From: an uncultured Pseudomonadales bacterium
GTDB taxonomy: Bacteria > Pseudomonadota > Gammaproteobacteria > Pseudomonadales > Azotimanducaceae
Assembly: GCA_943787425.1 (NCBI GenBank)
Contig: CALSMJ010000001.1
Coordinates: forward strand, 434,001 to 498,000
Length of the DNA stretch: 64,000 nucleotides
Direction of reading: 5' to 3'
Position 1 is the stretch's first letter; every line of letters begins with the position of its first letter. Made by a program: the position numbers and the translations under genes. Positions 17,520 to 26,870 of the stretch are shown here, piece after piece. The notes beneath the pieces were generated by a model. That model saw only the letters and a program-made list of their open reading frames with translations, had not been told where the DNA came from and made no database searches.

Positions 17520-18533
17520 ATGAACTTTGTTGGCAGTCATGTCCTGAGCGTGGATCAATTCGTCCGAGCCGATATTGAACGCGTCTTCACGGTTGCCGAC
17601 GCCATGAGACCCTACGCGTTGAGACAGAAAGTAACCCGAGTGCTTGAGGGCGCCATTCTCGGCAATATGTTTTTCGAGCCAAGCACGCGGACTCGAGTCA
17701 GTTTTGGTTGCGCCTGGAATCTTTTGGGCGGCGAAGTTCGCGAGACCACTGGCATCAAAGCATCGGCTCTGGCCAAGGGCGAATCCTTCTATGACACCGC
17801 CCGCGTATTATCGGGATATAGCGATTTGATTGTAATGCGCCACGAAAAGAGTGGTTCGGTTGCCGAGTTCGCGGCCGCGAGCCGAGTCCCTGTTATCAAT
17901 GGTGGCGATGGCGCGAACGAGCATCCAAGCCAAGCGTTGCTTGATCTATACACCATCAGTCGCGAACTGTTTGATCATGGCAAAACGGTTGATGGCATGA
18001 CCATTGCCCTTGTCGGCGATCTGCGGTACGGCCGCGCCGTTCATTCTTTGTGCAAACTGCTTGCTGCCTACCAAGGCATTCAGTTCTCACTGATTTCACC
18101 TGAAGCCCTAAAGCTGCCAGAGGCCTATGTTGAACTATTGCGCAATCAAGGCCATGAGGTAATCGAATCCGATGCCTTGGCCACAGGTATTCAACGAGCA
18201 GATATTGTTTACGTAACACGAACACAAGAAGAACGCTTTGAAACCCTTGAGGACGCGCAACGCTACAAGGGGATCTTTCGGCTGAACCAGGCTATTTATA
18301 CTGAGTTTTGCCAACCCAATACTGTGATCATGCACCCGCTACCCAGAGACTCTCGAGCTGATGCAAACGAGCTCGATAACGATTTAAACGACAATCCTAA
18401 CCTCGCCATTTTTCGCCAAACCGATAACGGCGTTCTGATTCGCATGGCGCTTTTTGCGCTGATTTTAAATGTTGCCGATCAGGTCGAGGCGAGCAGTCGG
18501 GCCGTCAACTGGTATACCGCAAAAAGATTTTAA
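17520..18533 (+). CDS. pyrB: Aspartate carbamoyltransferase catalytic chain
   Basis: A 337-residue ATCase, which joins carbamoyl phosphate to aspartate in the first committed step of pyrimidine synthesis. The carbamoyl-phosphate loop FFEPSTRTRVSF is at residues 51-62 (S55-T56-R57-T58). HPSQALLDLYTI, GDLRYGRAVHSL and MHPLPR complete the active site. The sequence resembles the longer Shewanella-type chain. No regulatory chain pyrI or dihydroorotase-like gene is adjacent. It follows the LysR gene by 16 bp with a weak ribosome binding site, so it may be translated from the same mRNA. No attenuator-like leader is seen. Confidence 0.95.
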   Translation: MNFVGSHVLSVDQFVRADIERVFTVADAMRPYALRQKVTRVLEGAILGNMFFEPSTRTRVSFGCAWNLLGGEVRETTGIKASALAKGESFYDTARVLSGYSDLIVMRHEKSGSVAEFAAASRVPVINGGDGANEHPSQALLDLYTISRELFDHGKTVDGMTIALVGDLRYGRAVHSLCKLLAAYQGIQFSLISPEALKLPEAYVELLRNQGHEVIESDALATGIQRADIVYVTRTQEERFETLEDAQRYKGIFRLNQAIYTEFCQPNTVIMHPLPRDSRADANELDNDLNDNPNLAIFRQTDNGVLIRMALFALILNVADQVEASSRAVNWYTAKRF

Positions 18534-18598
18534 GAATCCCAATCCGGGCTTGGCCGGCGCCAAAGCATACCCCAAAACTCATCACGGAGAAGACTACA

Positions 18599-19555
18599 AT
18601 GCTGCATGACTCGATTTTAGGAACCATTGGGAACACGCCCATTGTTCGCCTGAACAAAATGGCGCCTGCTGGTCAAACTATTTATGCCAAAATTGAAGCT
18701 TTCAACCCAATGGCCTCGGTCAAGGACCGATTAGCGATTGCAATCATTGAAGATGCAGAGCGACGCGGCACGATCCAGCCAGGCCAAACGGTGATTGAGG
18801 CGACCTCGGGCAATACGGGCATTGCCTTAGCGATGGTTTGCGCAGCCAAGGGCTACCCTTTTGTTGCCACCATGGTCGAAACCTTTTCAATTGAGCGCCG
18901 AAAAATAATGAAGGCCCTTGGCGCGCGCGTCATCCTTACGCCGGCGGCAGAACGCGGTTCCGGCATGGTTGCGCGAGCCGAAGCGCTCGCAGAACAACAT
19001 GGCTGGTTTATGGCCAGCCAGTTCGAAAACCCTGCTAACCCGGCCTATCACCGAAACACGACCGCGCCAGAAATCCTGAGAGACTTTGCAGGCCATGACC
19101 TTGATTATTTCGTGAGCGGCTGGGGTACCGGTGGCACCATGACCGGAACCGGTCAGATCCTCAAAGTTGCTCGGCCCGACATTAAAATCATCGGCGTTGA
19201 ACCCCAAGAAGCTGCGCTTTTATCTGGCAATCCCTGGTCACCCCACAAGGTCCAAGGCTGGACACCGGACTTCATTCCTGAAATTTTAGACCCGACGGTT
19301 ACCGATGAGCTGGTCTTGGTTTCCGACGAGGCGTCTTTAGAGACAGCTCGGGATCTCGCGCGATTAGAGGGCATATTTTGTGGCATCTCCTGTGGCGCAA
19401 CGATGGCCGGCGCGCTAAAAATCGCAGCCAACGTTGCACCAGGCCAAACCTTCTGCGTCATGCTACCCGACACCGGCGAGCGATATTTATCAACGCCTTT
19501 GTTTGAGCACCTTACTGAAGACAGTGACGATGAATGGTTAGCAAAGCAGACCTAA
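18599..19555 (+). CDS. cysK: Cysteine synthase (O-acetylserine sulfhydrylase)
   Basis: A 318-residue PLP enzyme of the cysteine synthase/cystathionine beta-synthase family, making cysteine from O-acetylserine and sulfide. The PLP lysine is K42 in SVKDR. The substrate loop is TSGNTG (residues 69-74) and the phosphate-binding loop is GTGGTMTG (about residues 178-185). The active-site loop METFSIERR supports CysK over CysM, which usually differs there, but the CysK/CysM choice is not certain. The ATG at 18599 has a good GGAG ribosome binding site. The 3' end overlaps the alkyltransferase gene by 22 bp. Confidence 0.9.
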   Translation: MLHDSILGTIGNTPIVRLNKMAPAGQTIYAKIEAFNPMASVKDRLAIAIIEDAERRGTIQPGQTVIEATSGNTGIALAMVCAAKGYPFVATMVETFSIERRKIMKALGARVILTPAAERGSGMVARAEALAEQHGWFMASQFENPANPAYHRNTTAPEILRDFAGHDLDYFVSGWGTGGTMTGTGQILKVARPDIKIIGVEPQEAALLSGNPWSPHKVQGWTPDFIPEILDPTVTDELVLVSDEASLETARDLARLEGIFCGISCGATMAGALKIAANVAPGQTFCVMLPDTGERYLSTPLFEHLTEDSDDEWLAKQT

Positions 19556-20139
19556 CACCTCATACCGCGTCTGCGACTGGGGCTGTTTTGGCTTGGACCG
19601 AGCTGGAAACCGAGCTGGGATGGGCGAGTATTGCAACCTCACGGTCGGCTATCTGTGCCCTCATTTTAAGCGATCATTCAGACCCACAAGGCACGAAATT
19701 AAGCCAGGCGGTACAAGGAGCGGCGCTCAAACCAGCCGGCGCGGCGAGAGCGCGTCAAAACCAGCAGTGGATACGAACTGCCATTGCTCGATTGGTTGAT
19801 GAAACGCTTGAGCCACTACCACTTGCCGTCGTGGGCAGCCCTTTTGACCTTGAAACTTGGCGGCACATCCAGCTGATTCCACCCGGCGAAACCAGAAGTT
19901 ATCAACAGCTCGCCCAAGCAATGAACCGATCCAGTGCGGTCCGAGCAGTCGCCTCCGCCTGCGGGCGTAACCGGCACGCCCTGCTCATTCCTTGCCATCG
20001 TGTTGTCCGATCAGATGGCGGTCTCGGCGGCTATCGCTGGCAGCTCGAGCGTAAAGCGCGCATTTTGACCTACGAACGCGACGCGGCGCTCGCCCAGCGC
20101 ACGAACGCTCGGCAGAATCTCCCCATAAAAAAACCCTGA
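19534..20139 (+). CDS. ogt: Methylated-DNA--protein-cysteine S-methyltransferase
   Basis: A 201-residue suicide repair protein that moves the alkyl group from O6-alkylguanine to its own cysteine. The acceptor motif IPCHRVV contains C154. SAVRAVASACGRNRHALL before it forms the DNA-binding helix and the Arg finger region, and GGLGGYRWQLERKARIL follows. The N-terminal RNase H-like domain is present but divergent. The likely ATG overlaps the end of cysK by 22 bp, so the two are coupled. The stop codon lies inside the stem of the terminator that ends the operon. It could equally be named ada-type or ogt; no AraC-type domain is present. Confidence 0.92.
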   Translation: MVSKADLTPHTASATGAVLAWTELETELGWASIATSRSAICALILSDHSDPQGTKLSQAVQGAALKPAGAARARQNQQWIRTAIARLVDETLEPLPLAVVGSPFDLETWRHIQLIPPGETRSYQQLAQAMNRSSAVRAVASACGRNRHALLIPCHRVVRSDGGLGGYRWQLERKARILTYERDAALAQRTNARQNLPIKKP

Positions 20140-20161
20140 TTGCTGGGCAATCAGGGTTTTT
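20129..20161. terminator. Bidirectional intrinsic terminator between ogt and etfA
   Basis: A perfect 15-bp inverted repeat (20129-20143 and 20147-20161) with the loop TGG. The core stem is CCCTGATTGC/GCAATCAGGG, flanked by A-runs on the left and T-runs on the right, so it serves transcripts arriving from both sides. It overlaps the last codons of ogt and lies 32 bp after the etfA stop. Confidence 0.95.
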
Positions 20162-20192
20162 AAACGTTCCTCAATTTTTATCGCCTAGGGCG

Positions 20193-21122
20193 TTAAAGCA
20201 TGCTGTCCAATTCTGGTATTGCCTTGAACAAATCCGCCACCAACCCGTAGTCCGCGACCTGAAAAATCGGCGCGTCCTCATCTTTGTTGACGGCAACGAT
20301 GACTTTGCTGTCCTTCATTCCGGCAAGATGCTGAATTGCGCCGCTGATACCGACCGCGATATAAAGATCCGGCGCAACAATCTTACCCGTTTGCCCAACC
20401 TGCATATCATTCGGGACAAAGCCCGCATCAACCGCTGCGCGTGACGCTCCGATTGCCGCACCCAGTTTATCGGCCACGCTTTCAAGCATCGCAAAATTCT
20501 CACCATTCTGCATGCCACGACCACCAGAGATGATGATACTGGCGGCGGTCAACTCAGGTCGCTCTAACGCAACAACATCTTCACGGACCCAAGATGACAC
20601 CCCCATTCCAGGCAGCGCATCGACCGCTTCGATGGTGGCGCTTCCGCCTTCCGCCGAGACGGGATCATACGCTGTTCCGCGAACCGTGAGCACTTTGACC
20701 GCATCACTGCTTTGAACCGTTGCAATGGCATTGCCCGCGTAGATTGGCCGCTTAAAGGTATCTTCGGATTCTACCGAGACAATCTCAGAGATCTGTGAGA
20801 CGTCTAATAAGGCAGCAACCCGCGGCATATAATTTTTACCTGAGGTCGTTGCGACAGTCAGGATGTGCGAGTATCCTGCCGCGACAGACACGATCAGATT
20901 TGCCAACTCTTCGGCCAAGGCATGGCCATAGATCTCATGGTCGGCAAGCAGTACTTTCTGTACGCCGTCGACCTTCGCTGCAGCATCCGCTGCACCCTGA
21001 CAATTTTGCCCCGCAACGAGTATGTGAATGTCGCCCCCAATCGCCTTGGCCGCGGCCACAGCAACCTGTGTTTGAACCTTTATGTTGTTCTGATCATGTT
21101 CTGCAATGACTAAGACGCTCAT
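20193..21122 (-). CDS. etfA: Electron transfer flavoprotein subunit alpha
   Basis: A 309-residue FAD-binding alpha subunit of ETF, which accepts electrons from acyl-CoA dehydrogenases. The N-terminal part resembles the beta subunit. The C-terminal FAD domain has the signature [22 protein letters not shown] (about residues 252-273) followed by [19 protein letters not shown]. It overlaps the etfB stop by 4 bp (ATGA), so the subunits are coupled. It ends just before a strong terminator. The acyl-CoA dehydrogenases at 59.7-62.0 kb and etfQO at 22.2 kb are its natural partners. Confidence 0.97.
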   Translation of the reverse strand: MSVLVIAEHDQNNIKVQTQVAVAAAKAIGGDIHILVAGQNCQGAADAAAKVDGVQKVLLADHEIYGHALAEELANLIVSVAAGYSHILTVATTSGKNYMPRVAALLDVSQISEIVSVESEDTFKRPIYAGNAIATVQSSDAVKVLTVRGTAYDPVSAEGGSATIEAVDALPGMGVSSWVREDVVALERPELTAASIIISGGRGMQNGENFAMLESVADKLGAAIGASRAAVDAGFVPNDMQVGQTGKIVAPDLYIAVGISGAIQHLAGMKDSKVIVAVNKDEDAPIFQVADYGLVADLFKAIPELDSML

Positions 21123-21871
21123 GAAATCACCTTCGCTTCGTTTCGCAATTTGTCGACTAAAACCTCGACACTCTCTACTTTGATACCCGCGGCTCTTTCC
21201 GCAGGCGGTTCAACTTTTAAGGTCTTCACACGGGGTGTCACATCAATCCCTAGGTCTGCCGGTGTCATGATATCTATCGGCTTCTTCTTCGCCTTCATGA
21301 TATTGGGCAAGGACGCATACCGCGGCTCATTCAAACGCAGATCCGTCGTCACGATTGCCGGTAACTTGACAGTGATGGTTTCAAGGCCGCCATCGATTTC
21401 GCGCGTAACCGTTGCAGAATCTTCCCCGAGGTCAATCTCTGAGGCAAACGTTGCCTGAGCGAGGCCGGCCAGTGCCGCCAACATTTGTCCTGTCTGGGAA
21501 TTGTCGCCGTCGATCGCTTGCTTGCCCGTAATAATCAATCCTGGCGCTTCTTTGTCGATCACGGCTTTGAGTGCTTTTGCGATGCCAAGAGGCTGCAGCG
21601 CCTCATCGGTCTCAACCAAGATGCCCCGGTCGGCGCCCAGCGCCAACGCGGTTCGCAATTGCTCCTGACACTGACTCACGCCAACCGATACGACAATCAC
21701 TTCTTCAGCCTTACCGGCTTCTTTTAATCGAACCGCCTCTTCGATCGCGATTTCATCAAACGGATTGACCGACATTTTGACATTATTTAGGTCGACGCCA
21801 GATTGATCCGCCAAAACTCGAATATTGACGTTGTAATCCACGACGCGTTTGGCTGTTACCAGAATTTTCAT
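21119..21871 (-). CDS. etfB: Electron transfer flavoprotein subunit beta
   Basis: About 250 residues. It starts [19 protein letters not shown] and carries the ETF-beta signature [18 protein letters not shown] (about residues 35-52). The AMP-binding subunit pairs with EtfA. I use the ATG at 21871, which has an AGAGGA ribosome binding site. An ATG further upstream would add about 17 residues not seen in the family. It is the first gene of the etfBA operon, divergent from etfQO across a 290-bp region that contains two palindromes. Confidence 0.96.
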   Translation of the reverse strand: MKILVTAKRVVDYNVNIRVLADQSGVDLNNVKMSVNPFDEIAIEEAVRLKEAGKAEEVIVVSVGVSQCQEQLRTALALGADRGILVETDEALQPLGIAKALKAVIDKEAPGLIITGKQAIDGDNSQTGQMLAALAGLAQATFASEIDLGEDSATVTREIDGGLETITVKLPAIVTTDLRLNEPRYASLPNIMKAKKKPIDIMTPADLGIDVTPRVKTLKVEPPAERAAGIKVESVEVLVDKLRNEAKVIS

Positions 21872-22005
21872 GAACATCCTCTGCTTTGCGAAAAAGAATT
21901 GCCGAGCAGTCTGACTGACCAAACCCGGTGAATTTTTGAAGACCGTATTCTGCCGGCTTCAACGCTTTTTTACAAGTGTTCAGAATCTACGAAATAACCG
22001 CGGTC

Positions 22006-22078
22006 GCAACTCAAGTTGCTGTTTTTAAAGCATCTATTGTTTATTACGAGCAATCAGTAACAGTGATTGAGGCCTCAA
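22006..22078. promoter_or_regulatory. Two palindromes between etfBA and etfQO (candidate operators)
   Basis: GCAACT-CA-AGTTGC at 22006-22019 and TTGAGGCCTCAA at 22067-22078 are perfect inverted repeats in the divergent promoter region. ETF genes in gammaproteobacteria are often under fatty-acid-responsive TetR or GntR regulators such as PsrA or FadR. The first palindrome has the dyad layout of such sites but does not match the published PsrA core exactly. The regulator is therefore unassigned. Confidence 0.35.
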
Positions 22079-22093
22079 GACAGAAATGGTGAT

Positions 22094-22122
22094 TTCCCTT
22101 CAGATGCGACTTTTCTTACAAT
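22094..22122 (+). promoter_or_regulatory. Candidate sigma-70 promoter of etfQO
   Basis: A -10 TACAAT (22117-22122, 5 of 6 consensus bases) with TTCCCT (22094-22099) 17 bp upstream as a weak -35. The expected start of transcription is about 30 bp before the etfQO ATG, leaving room for its AGGAG ribosome binding site. Confidence 0.45.
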
Positions 22123-22160
22123 AGGTCCACTCGGAAAACTGCGAACTAGGAGAAGCCAAC

Positions 22161-23819
22161 ATGGAACGAGAATCGATGGAGTTTGATGTTGTCATTGTTG
22201 GCGGCGGCCCAGCAGGTCTTTCGGCCGCGATTAAGTTTTCACAACTCGCGATCGAAGCGGGACAAGAGCCTTCAGTTTGCCTCGTTGAAAAAGGTTCCGA
22301 GATCGGCGCCCATATTTTATCCGGCGCAGTTATTGAGCCCACGGCTTTGACTGAGCTGTTTCCAGACTGGCAAGCCATGGGCGCACCCTTGAACAATCCG
22401 GTCACTGCTGACGATGTCTATTTGCTAACAGATGACCATCAAGGTATGCGACTCCCTGCATTCTTCGTCCCAAGTGCCTTGCATAACCACGGCAACTACG
22501 CCGCAAGCCTGGCTAACTTATGCCGCTGGTTGGGCGAGCAAGCCGAAGCGCTGGGAGTTAATATTTTTCCAGGCTTTGCCGCAAGTGAAGTGCTCTATCA
22601 CGAAGACGGTTCCATCAAAGGCATCGCAACAGGCGATATGGGCGTTAATGCCTCAGGCGCACAAAAAGCGAGCTTTACGCCGGGCTACGAATTACACGCT
22701 AAGTACACGTTGTTTGCCGAAGGCTGCCGAGGGCATCTTGGCAAACAACTGATCGCGAAGTTTGAACTCGCGGCCGACAGCGATACCCAACATTATGGCA
22801 TTGGCTTTAAAGAAGTCTGGGATGTGGAACCCAGCAAGCATCAACCTGGGAAGGTTGTACACACCGTTGGCTGGCCCCTCGACTTTGGTCCCGGCGGCAC
22901 TTTGGGCGGCTCGTATCTTTACCATCTCGAAAACAACCAAGTTGCCATCGGTTTAATTGTTGACTTAGGTTATAAAAATCCACACCTTTCCCCCTTCGAT
23001 GAGTTTCAACGTTTCAAGCACCACAAGCTGATTCGACAAACCTTAGAAGGTGGTAAGCGGATCGCTTATGGCGCCCGAGCAGTTGCCAAGGGCGGTTATC
23101 AAGCGCTGCCAAAGCTTACGATGCCGGGTGGATTACTACTTGGCGATGATGCAGGTTTTTTAAATAACTTAAAGCAAAAGGGCACCCACACCGCAATGAA
23201 GTCTGGCATGCTTGCGGCAGAGGCAGTATTCGAAGCCCTTGCAAACGGCTCAGAAGGCCGCGAAGAACTGACCCGCTTCACGGCGCTGTATCAAGCGTCC
23301 TGGCTCCACGAAGAGCTCTATCAAGCCCGAAACATCATGCCGGCACAGCACAAGTTCGGCATGTTTATGGGCGCCATGTTTGCTTGGGTCGATCAATATA
23401 TTTTTCGCGGGAAACTGCCTTTCACATTCAAGGATCCAGAGCCAGACCATGCCAAGCTTAAATTGCAGTCTGAGTGCACAAAGCCCGACTATCCCAAACC
23501 CGACGGTAAACTCAGCTTTGATAAATTAAGCAGTGTGTTTTTAACCAATACCTATCATGAGGAAGATCAGCCCTGCCACCTAACGCTGAAGGATCCCAGC
23601 ATTCCGATTGCAGTCAACTTGCCTAAATTTGATGAGCCGGCACAGCGCTACTGCCCAGCTGGGGTTTATGAAATTGTTGAGGAAACGACAGGCCCCCGAT
23701 TCCAAATCAATGCGCAAAACTGCATCCACTGCAAAACCTGTGATATCAAAGACCCATCACAAAATATCAACTGGGTTGTTCCTGAGGGCACAGGCGGACC
23801 AAATTACGGCAACATGTAA
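22161..23819 (+). CDS. etfQO: Electron transfer flavoprotein-ubiquinone oxidoreductase
   Basis: A 552-residue inner-membrane-associated flavo-iron-sulfur protein that oxidises ETF and reduces ubiquinone. The N-terminal FAD motif is VVIVGGGPAGLSAAIKFSQL (about residues 11-30). LSGAVIEP and the KFELAADSDTQHYGIGFKEVW region match the family. The 4Fe-4S cluster is bound by C-terminal cysteines in YCPAGVYE and CIHCKTCDIKDP, and the protein ends PEGTGGPNYGNM as is usual. It is preceded by AGGAG. It is divergent from etfBA and clearly part of the same electron path. Confidence 0.97.
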   Translation: MERESMEFDVVIVGGGPAGLSAAIKFSQLAIEAGQEPSVCLVEKGSEIGAHILSGAVIEPTALTELFPDWQAMGAPLNNPVTADDVYLLTDDHQGMRLPAFFVPSALHNHGNYAASLANLCRWLGEQAEALGVNIFPGFAASEVLYHEDGSIKGIATGDMGVNASGAQKASFTPGYELHAKYTLFAEGCRGHLGKQLIAKFELAADSDTQHYGIGFKEVWDVEPSKHQPGKVVHTVGWPLDFGPGGTLGGSYLYHLENNQVAIGLIVDLGYKNPHLSPFDEFQRFKHHKLIRQTLEGGKRIAYGARAVAKGGYQALPKLTMPGGLLLGDDAGFLNNLKQKGTHTAMKSGMLAAEAVFEALANGSEGREELTRFTALYQASWLHEELYQARNIMPAQHKFGMFMGAMFAWVDQYIFRGKLPFTFKDPEPDHAKLKLQSECTKPDYPKPDGKLSFDKLSSVFLTNTYHEEDQPCHLTLKDPSIPIAVNLPKFDEPAQRYCPAGVYEIVEETTGPRFQINAQNCIHCKTCDIKDPSQNINWVVPEGTGGPNYGNM

Positions 23820-23912
23820 CGCGCTTAGGTCTCAGGCAGCGTCGCTATTTTGCTTGAGGCCTTCTCGCTGGAGGCCGCCGGCCCGCCTTGTGCGCCAATC
23901 CCGACGACGAGA

Positions 23913-24506
23913 TCACCCTTTAGCCGTCCCTTCATTCAACTGATCGCCCATTTCCGGAACGGCGTAAAACAGACCATCACTCCAAACCCCACATGACGTA
24001 GCGCCTGGGCCCTCGGCTTCAACCAATAGCGCCATGCAATCGTAGTAACAAGGCCTATTGAATTTTGCGAGCAGGCCTTCACGCACTTCAACATAAGGGA
24101 CCGGGGCCTGCGCCCACTCGCGGAAAGTCAACGGATTTTGGGCGCCAATCTCGATCTCATCGCCAACATTTGTAATGATGGATAACTGCTGGTCTTGCCC
24201 TTGGCCTTTTGATGCCAATGACACGGCAATAAACGGGGCATCCTCGACCGTAATTTGGCACGCCTCAGCGGGCGTCACCAAAAAATAGTCATCACCGATC
24301 CGCCTAAGCACACTCGCCAGCAAGCGCACCAACCGAGGCCGCTCAATCAAAGCGCCTTCATGATACCAATCGCCATTCGCCTTAATCGACAGATCGATCG
24401 CGTAACGATTTGTTGGCTCCCAGAGGTGCACCGGTGGCGGACTGCCCTTGGGCACACGAGCCAATTCAGCCATGAGTCCGTAGGGTAAGTTTGCGTTCTG
24501 GCTCAA
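23913..24506 (-). CDS. DUF1285 family protein
   Basis: A 197-residue cytoplasmic protein of the DUF1285 family. Recognisable parts are PPPVHLWEPTNRYAIDLSIKANGDWYHEGALIERPRLVRLL (residues 24-64), FFLVTPxE-type DDYFLVTPAEACQITVEDAP, and RPCYYDCMALL near residue 150. Structures of relatives show two small beta-rich domains, but the biochemical role is unknown. It stands alone between etfQO (convergent) and the SRPBCC gene. A 260-bp gap upstream holds a GCGCCG/CGGCGC hairpin without a T-run. Confidence 0.8.
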   Translation of the reverse strand: MSQNANLPYGLMAELARVPKGSPPPVHLWEPTNRYAIDLSIKANGDWYHEGALIERPRLVRLLASVLRRIGDDYFLVTPAEACQITVEDAPFIAVSLASKGQGQDQQLSIITNVGDEIEIGAQNPLTFREWAQAPVPYVEVREGLLAKFNRPCYYDCMALLVEAEGPGATSCGVWSDGLFYAVPEMGDQLNEGTAKG

Positions 24507-24767
24507 TTAGTATCCCCTTTTTCTTAGCTCGCGCCACCACGGCCTTCGATGTGCGCGGCACACTACCCCGATTTTTCTTGGATAAAGGCGCCGTCTAGGC
24601 GGCGCAGCTTACCCCAGCGTGATGCGCTGTTTTGCACTTAACAGCTTGCAAAACCTCGACAGCGGTCGGCGCAGTCTTGGGTCACATCAAAGATTAGATC
24701 GCTGATAAGGCACCCGTTGCGCGATCTGTGTTCACAACTACTGCTTTGCCCAAGCATTTTGATGCCT

Positions 24768-25169
24768 TCAGGAACCCTTGGCTTGCGCCACCACTTCGAT
24801 CAATTGAGCCAGCGCGCCCGACATTGAATCCTTTAAAAATCCTTCAAAGTTAATCGGAAGGATATCTGCCTCCCAACTAAACTCGCACGAACCATCCGGC
24901 AGGGCCGATAACCGCATTCTGGCTTCATGATGTTCGAGCGGGATGGGCGACTGGATACATTGGTAAGTCAATTCGTAGGCCTGGGGATCACAGAGCAAGA
25001 TCCTTTCCTGAATCTCGCCCGCACCCGGTAAGTCTAGGGTTCGGACATCGCCTTCGAGCACGCATCGCTCAACCCCGGGCACCCAGTCAACGCGGTCAAC
25101 TTTGCCAATAACCCCCCAAACGACATCAGCCGGCACGTTAAACCGATGATTAAAACGCAACATAGACAC
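24768..25169 (-). CDS. SRPBCC (START/Bet v 1-like) family protein
   Basis: A 133-residue single-domain protein with the SRPBCC fold. The N-terminal NHRFNVPADVVWGVIGKVDRVDWVPGVERC resembles the polyketide cyclase/START helix-strand entry. The strands around SCEFSWEADILP and the long C-terminal helix (about residues 108-130) complete the ligand cup. Such proteins bind hydrophobic molecules, and RatA and CoQ10-binding proteins are relatives. No specific ligand can be inferred. It follows the CDF transporter gene by 8 bp on the same strand, so the two are probably co-transcribed. Confidence 0.75.
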   Translation of the reverse strand: MSMLRFNHRFNVPADVVWGVIGKVDRVDWVPGVERCVLEGDVRTLDLPGAGEIQERILLCDPQAYELTYQCIQSPIPLEHHEARMRLSALPDGSCEFSWEADILPINFEGFLKDSMSGALAQLIEVVAQAKGS

Positions 25170-25177
25170 TCCAAATA

Positions 25178-26080
25178 TTAGGGATCAATCTCAATATAGC
25201 ACCAACCGATTTCAGGCCGTTTGGCTTTTAATTCGTCTTCAATGCCATTAATCAAATGTGCCGCTTCGTTAACCGTAAGATTAGCATCTAACTTAATTTT
25301 GGCCGCTAACAACACCTTTGGACCCATATGCAATGTCACCATATTGAAGAGCTTCACAACGCCCTGCCTTTCCGCAATGATGGCTTCTGCCAACTGTCGT
25401 AAGGCCGGCTCGGCAGATCGGCCAACTAAGAGCCCCTGAAGCCTGACAACCAATCCGACCGCGATAATGATGAGCAAGACCCCAATGACCATCGACCCAA
25501 AGGCATCATAGAGCGGCTCGCCCGTGACCCAAACCAGTGATAAGGCCAGAAACGCAAATATCAGTCCCAACATCGCAGCAAAGTCCTCTCCTAACACCAC
25601 AACAATCTCGGCATTGCGCGTGGTTTTCAGCCAGTCCATTAAAGACTGTTCGCCTGCCATTTTTTTCGCTTCGAGATAAGCGCCATAAAAACTTAAGCCT
25701 TCAAGCATAATGGCCGCCCCTAAAACAGATAAACCAATCCAGATGCCAGTGACCGGCTCGGGGTTGTTGTACTTATGCCAACCTTCCAAAATCGAATAAA
25801 CGCCGCCTAGGCTGAACAAGATGAGGGCCACCACGAAACTCCAAAAATAGGTCAGTTTTCCATACCCTAGGGGATGTTCCGCGTCAGCCGGCTTTTCGCT
25901 ACCTTTCAACCCCACAAACAACAGCACCTGATTACAGGTGTCGGCAAAAGAATGAATCGCTTCCGCCATCAAGCTACCAGAACCGGTGTGCAAAGCCGCC
26001 GCCAATTTACTTACAGCAATGCCGAAGTTTGCTAAAAACGCATATAGAATTGCTTTTGCCGGCGAGCCTGCTTGCGACAT
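25178..26080 (-). CDS. Cation diffusion facilitator (CDF) family transporter
   Basis: A 300-residue inner-membrane metal/proton antiporter. It has about six transmembrane helices, with ALHTGSGSLMAEAIHSFADTCNQ (about residues 26-48) in helix II. This carries the H-S-x-x-D metal motif, whereas Zn-type CDFs have H/D-x-x-x-D. A cytoplasmic C-terminal ferredoxin-like domain follows. The DUF-like branch to which it belongs has uncertain metal choice. The ATG at 26080 has a GGAGG ribosome binding site. A much longer open frame extends upstream but overlaps the divergent hydrolase gene and has no family likeness. Confidence 0.85.
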   Translation of the reverse strand: MSQAGSPAKAILYAFLANFGIAVSKLAAALHTGSGSLMAEAIHSFADTCNQVLLFVGLKGSEKPADAEHPLGYGKLTYFWSFVVALILFSLGGVYSILEGWHKYNNPEPVTGIWIGLSVLGAAIMLEGLSFYGAYLEAKKMAGEQSLMDWLKTTRNAEIVVVLGEDFAAMLGLIFAFLALSLVWVTGEPLYDAFGSMVIGVLLIIIAVGLVVRLQGLLVGRSAEPALRQLAEAIIAERQGVVKLFNMVTLHMGPKVLLAAKIKLDANLTVNEAAHLINGIEDELKAKRPEIGWCYIEIDP

Positions 26081-26141
26081 ACCTCCTCCAGATACCGTGG
26101 CGCTCGAATCAGTGTAGCATGCTCCAAAGCAACGCAAGATC

Positions 26142-26870
26142 ATGGCCAAATCCATGACAGCGGCAACTAGGCGCCTTATGCAACCCACAACTTTGCCCAA
26201 AAACCAATACGCCCTCACGGGCATCAGCAACGCCATCGCTCTAATGGTGCTCGCCCATGGCAGCGCAACCCACTTAGGCTCGACACACCTTGTTGCGCTG
26301 AGTGAGGCCCTTGCGGATGAAAAAATTGCAACCCTACGATTTAATTTTCGATATCGAATGGCGAACCGCGCTTTTCCAGGCAAGCTGAGCGACTCAATTA
26401 ACGATTTTTATGACGCGTTACAAATGGGTTTGGATGCAGGCCAAGGCTTACCGATGTTTATCGGCGGACACAGCTATGGCGGGCGAGTTATGACGCACTT
26501 ACTCGTTGATCATCGGCTGAACAATGCGCCCGATCCTCGAAATGACCTGCTCAGGGGTGGCGTTGCCTACTCCCTACCCCTGCATCCCAAAGCCAAACCA
26601 AATCTTGAGCGCTGGCAGCATGTTCCGGCGCTTAGGCATCCACTTTTGGTATTTGCAGGCGACCGAGACCCGATGATCAGCCGGCCAATTGCGTCAGAAT
26701 TCGCACGTCAAACCCCCAACTGCACCTTGCAGTGGGTTTCTGGCGCGGATCATGGTTTGCAGCGCACCAAGAAGACGACCCATCCAGACCAATCGGTTTA
26801 CCAGTGGGTTGCCCAACAGACCCGTGCTTGGATGAGCGCCTGCGGGTCAGCACAGGGCCCTGTGCGCTGA
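26142..26870 (+). CDS. Alpha/beta hydrolase family protein (KANL3/Tex30-like)
   Basis: A 242-residue serine hydrolase-like protein. The nucleophile elbow is GGHSYGGRV (about residues 108-116, Ser in the centre). AHGSATHLGSTHLVALSEAL near residue 40 is the oxyanion turn. FAGDRDPMIS and SGADHGLQ near the end hold the acid and the catalytic His. This arrangement fits the KANL3/Tex30 (dienelactone hydrolase-related) family, whose bacterial members are uncharacterised. Starts at 26142, 26154 and 26178 are all possible. It is divergent from the CDF gene. A GC-rich inverted repeat (26843-26874) spans its stop codon. Confidence 0.75.
   Translation: MAKSMTAATRRLMQPTTLPKNQYALTGISNAIALMVLAHGSATHLGSTHLVALSEALADEKIATLRFNFRYRMANRAFPGKLSDSINDFYDALQMGLDAGQGLPMFIGGHSYGGRVMTHLLVDHRLNNAPDPRNDLLRGGVAYSLPLHPKAKPNLERWQHVPALRHPLLVFAGDRDPMISRPIASEFARQTPNCTLQWVSGADHGLQRTKKTTHPDQSVYQWVAQQTRAWMSACGSAQGPVR

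Noticed and set aside
25178..26383. Extended 401-residue form of the CDF transporter
   Set aside because: The extra 101 residues overlap the divergent hydrolase gene and resemble nothing; the internal ATG at 26080 has a strong ribosome binding site.
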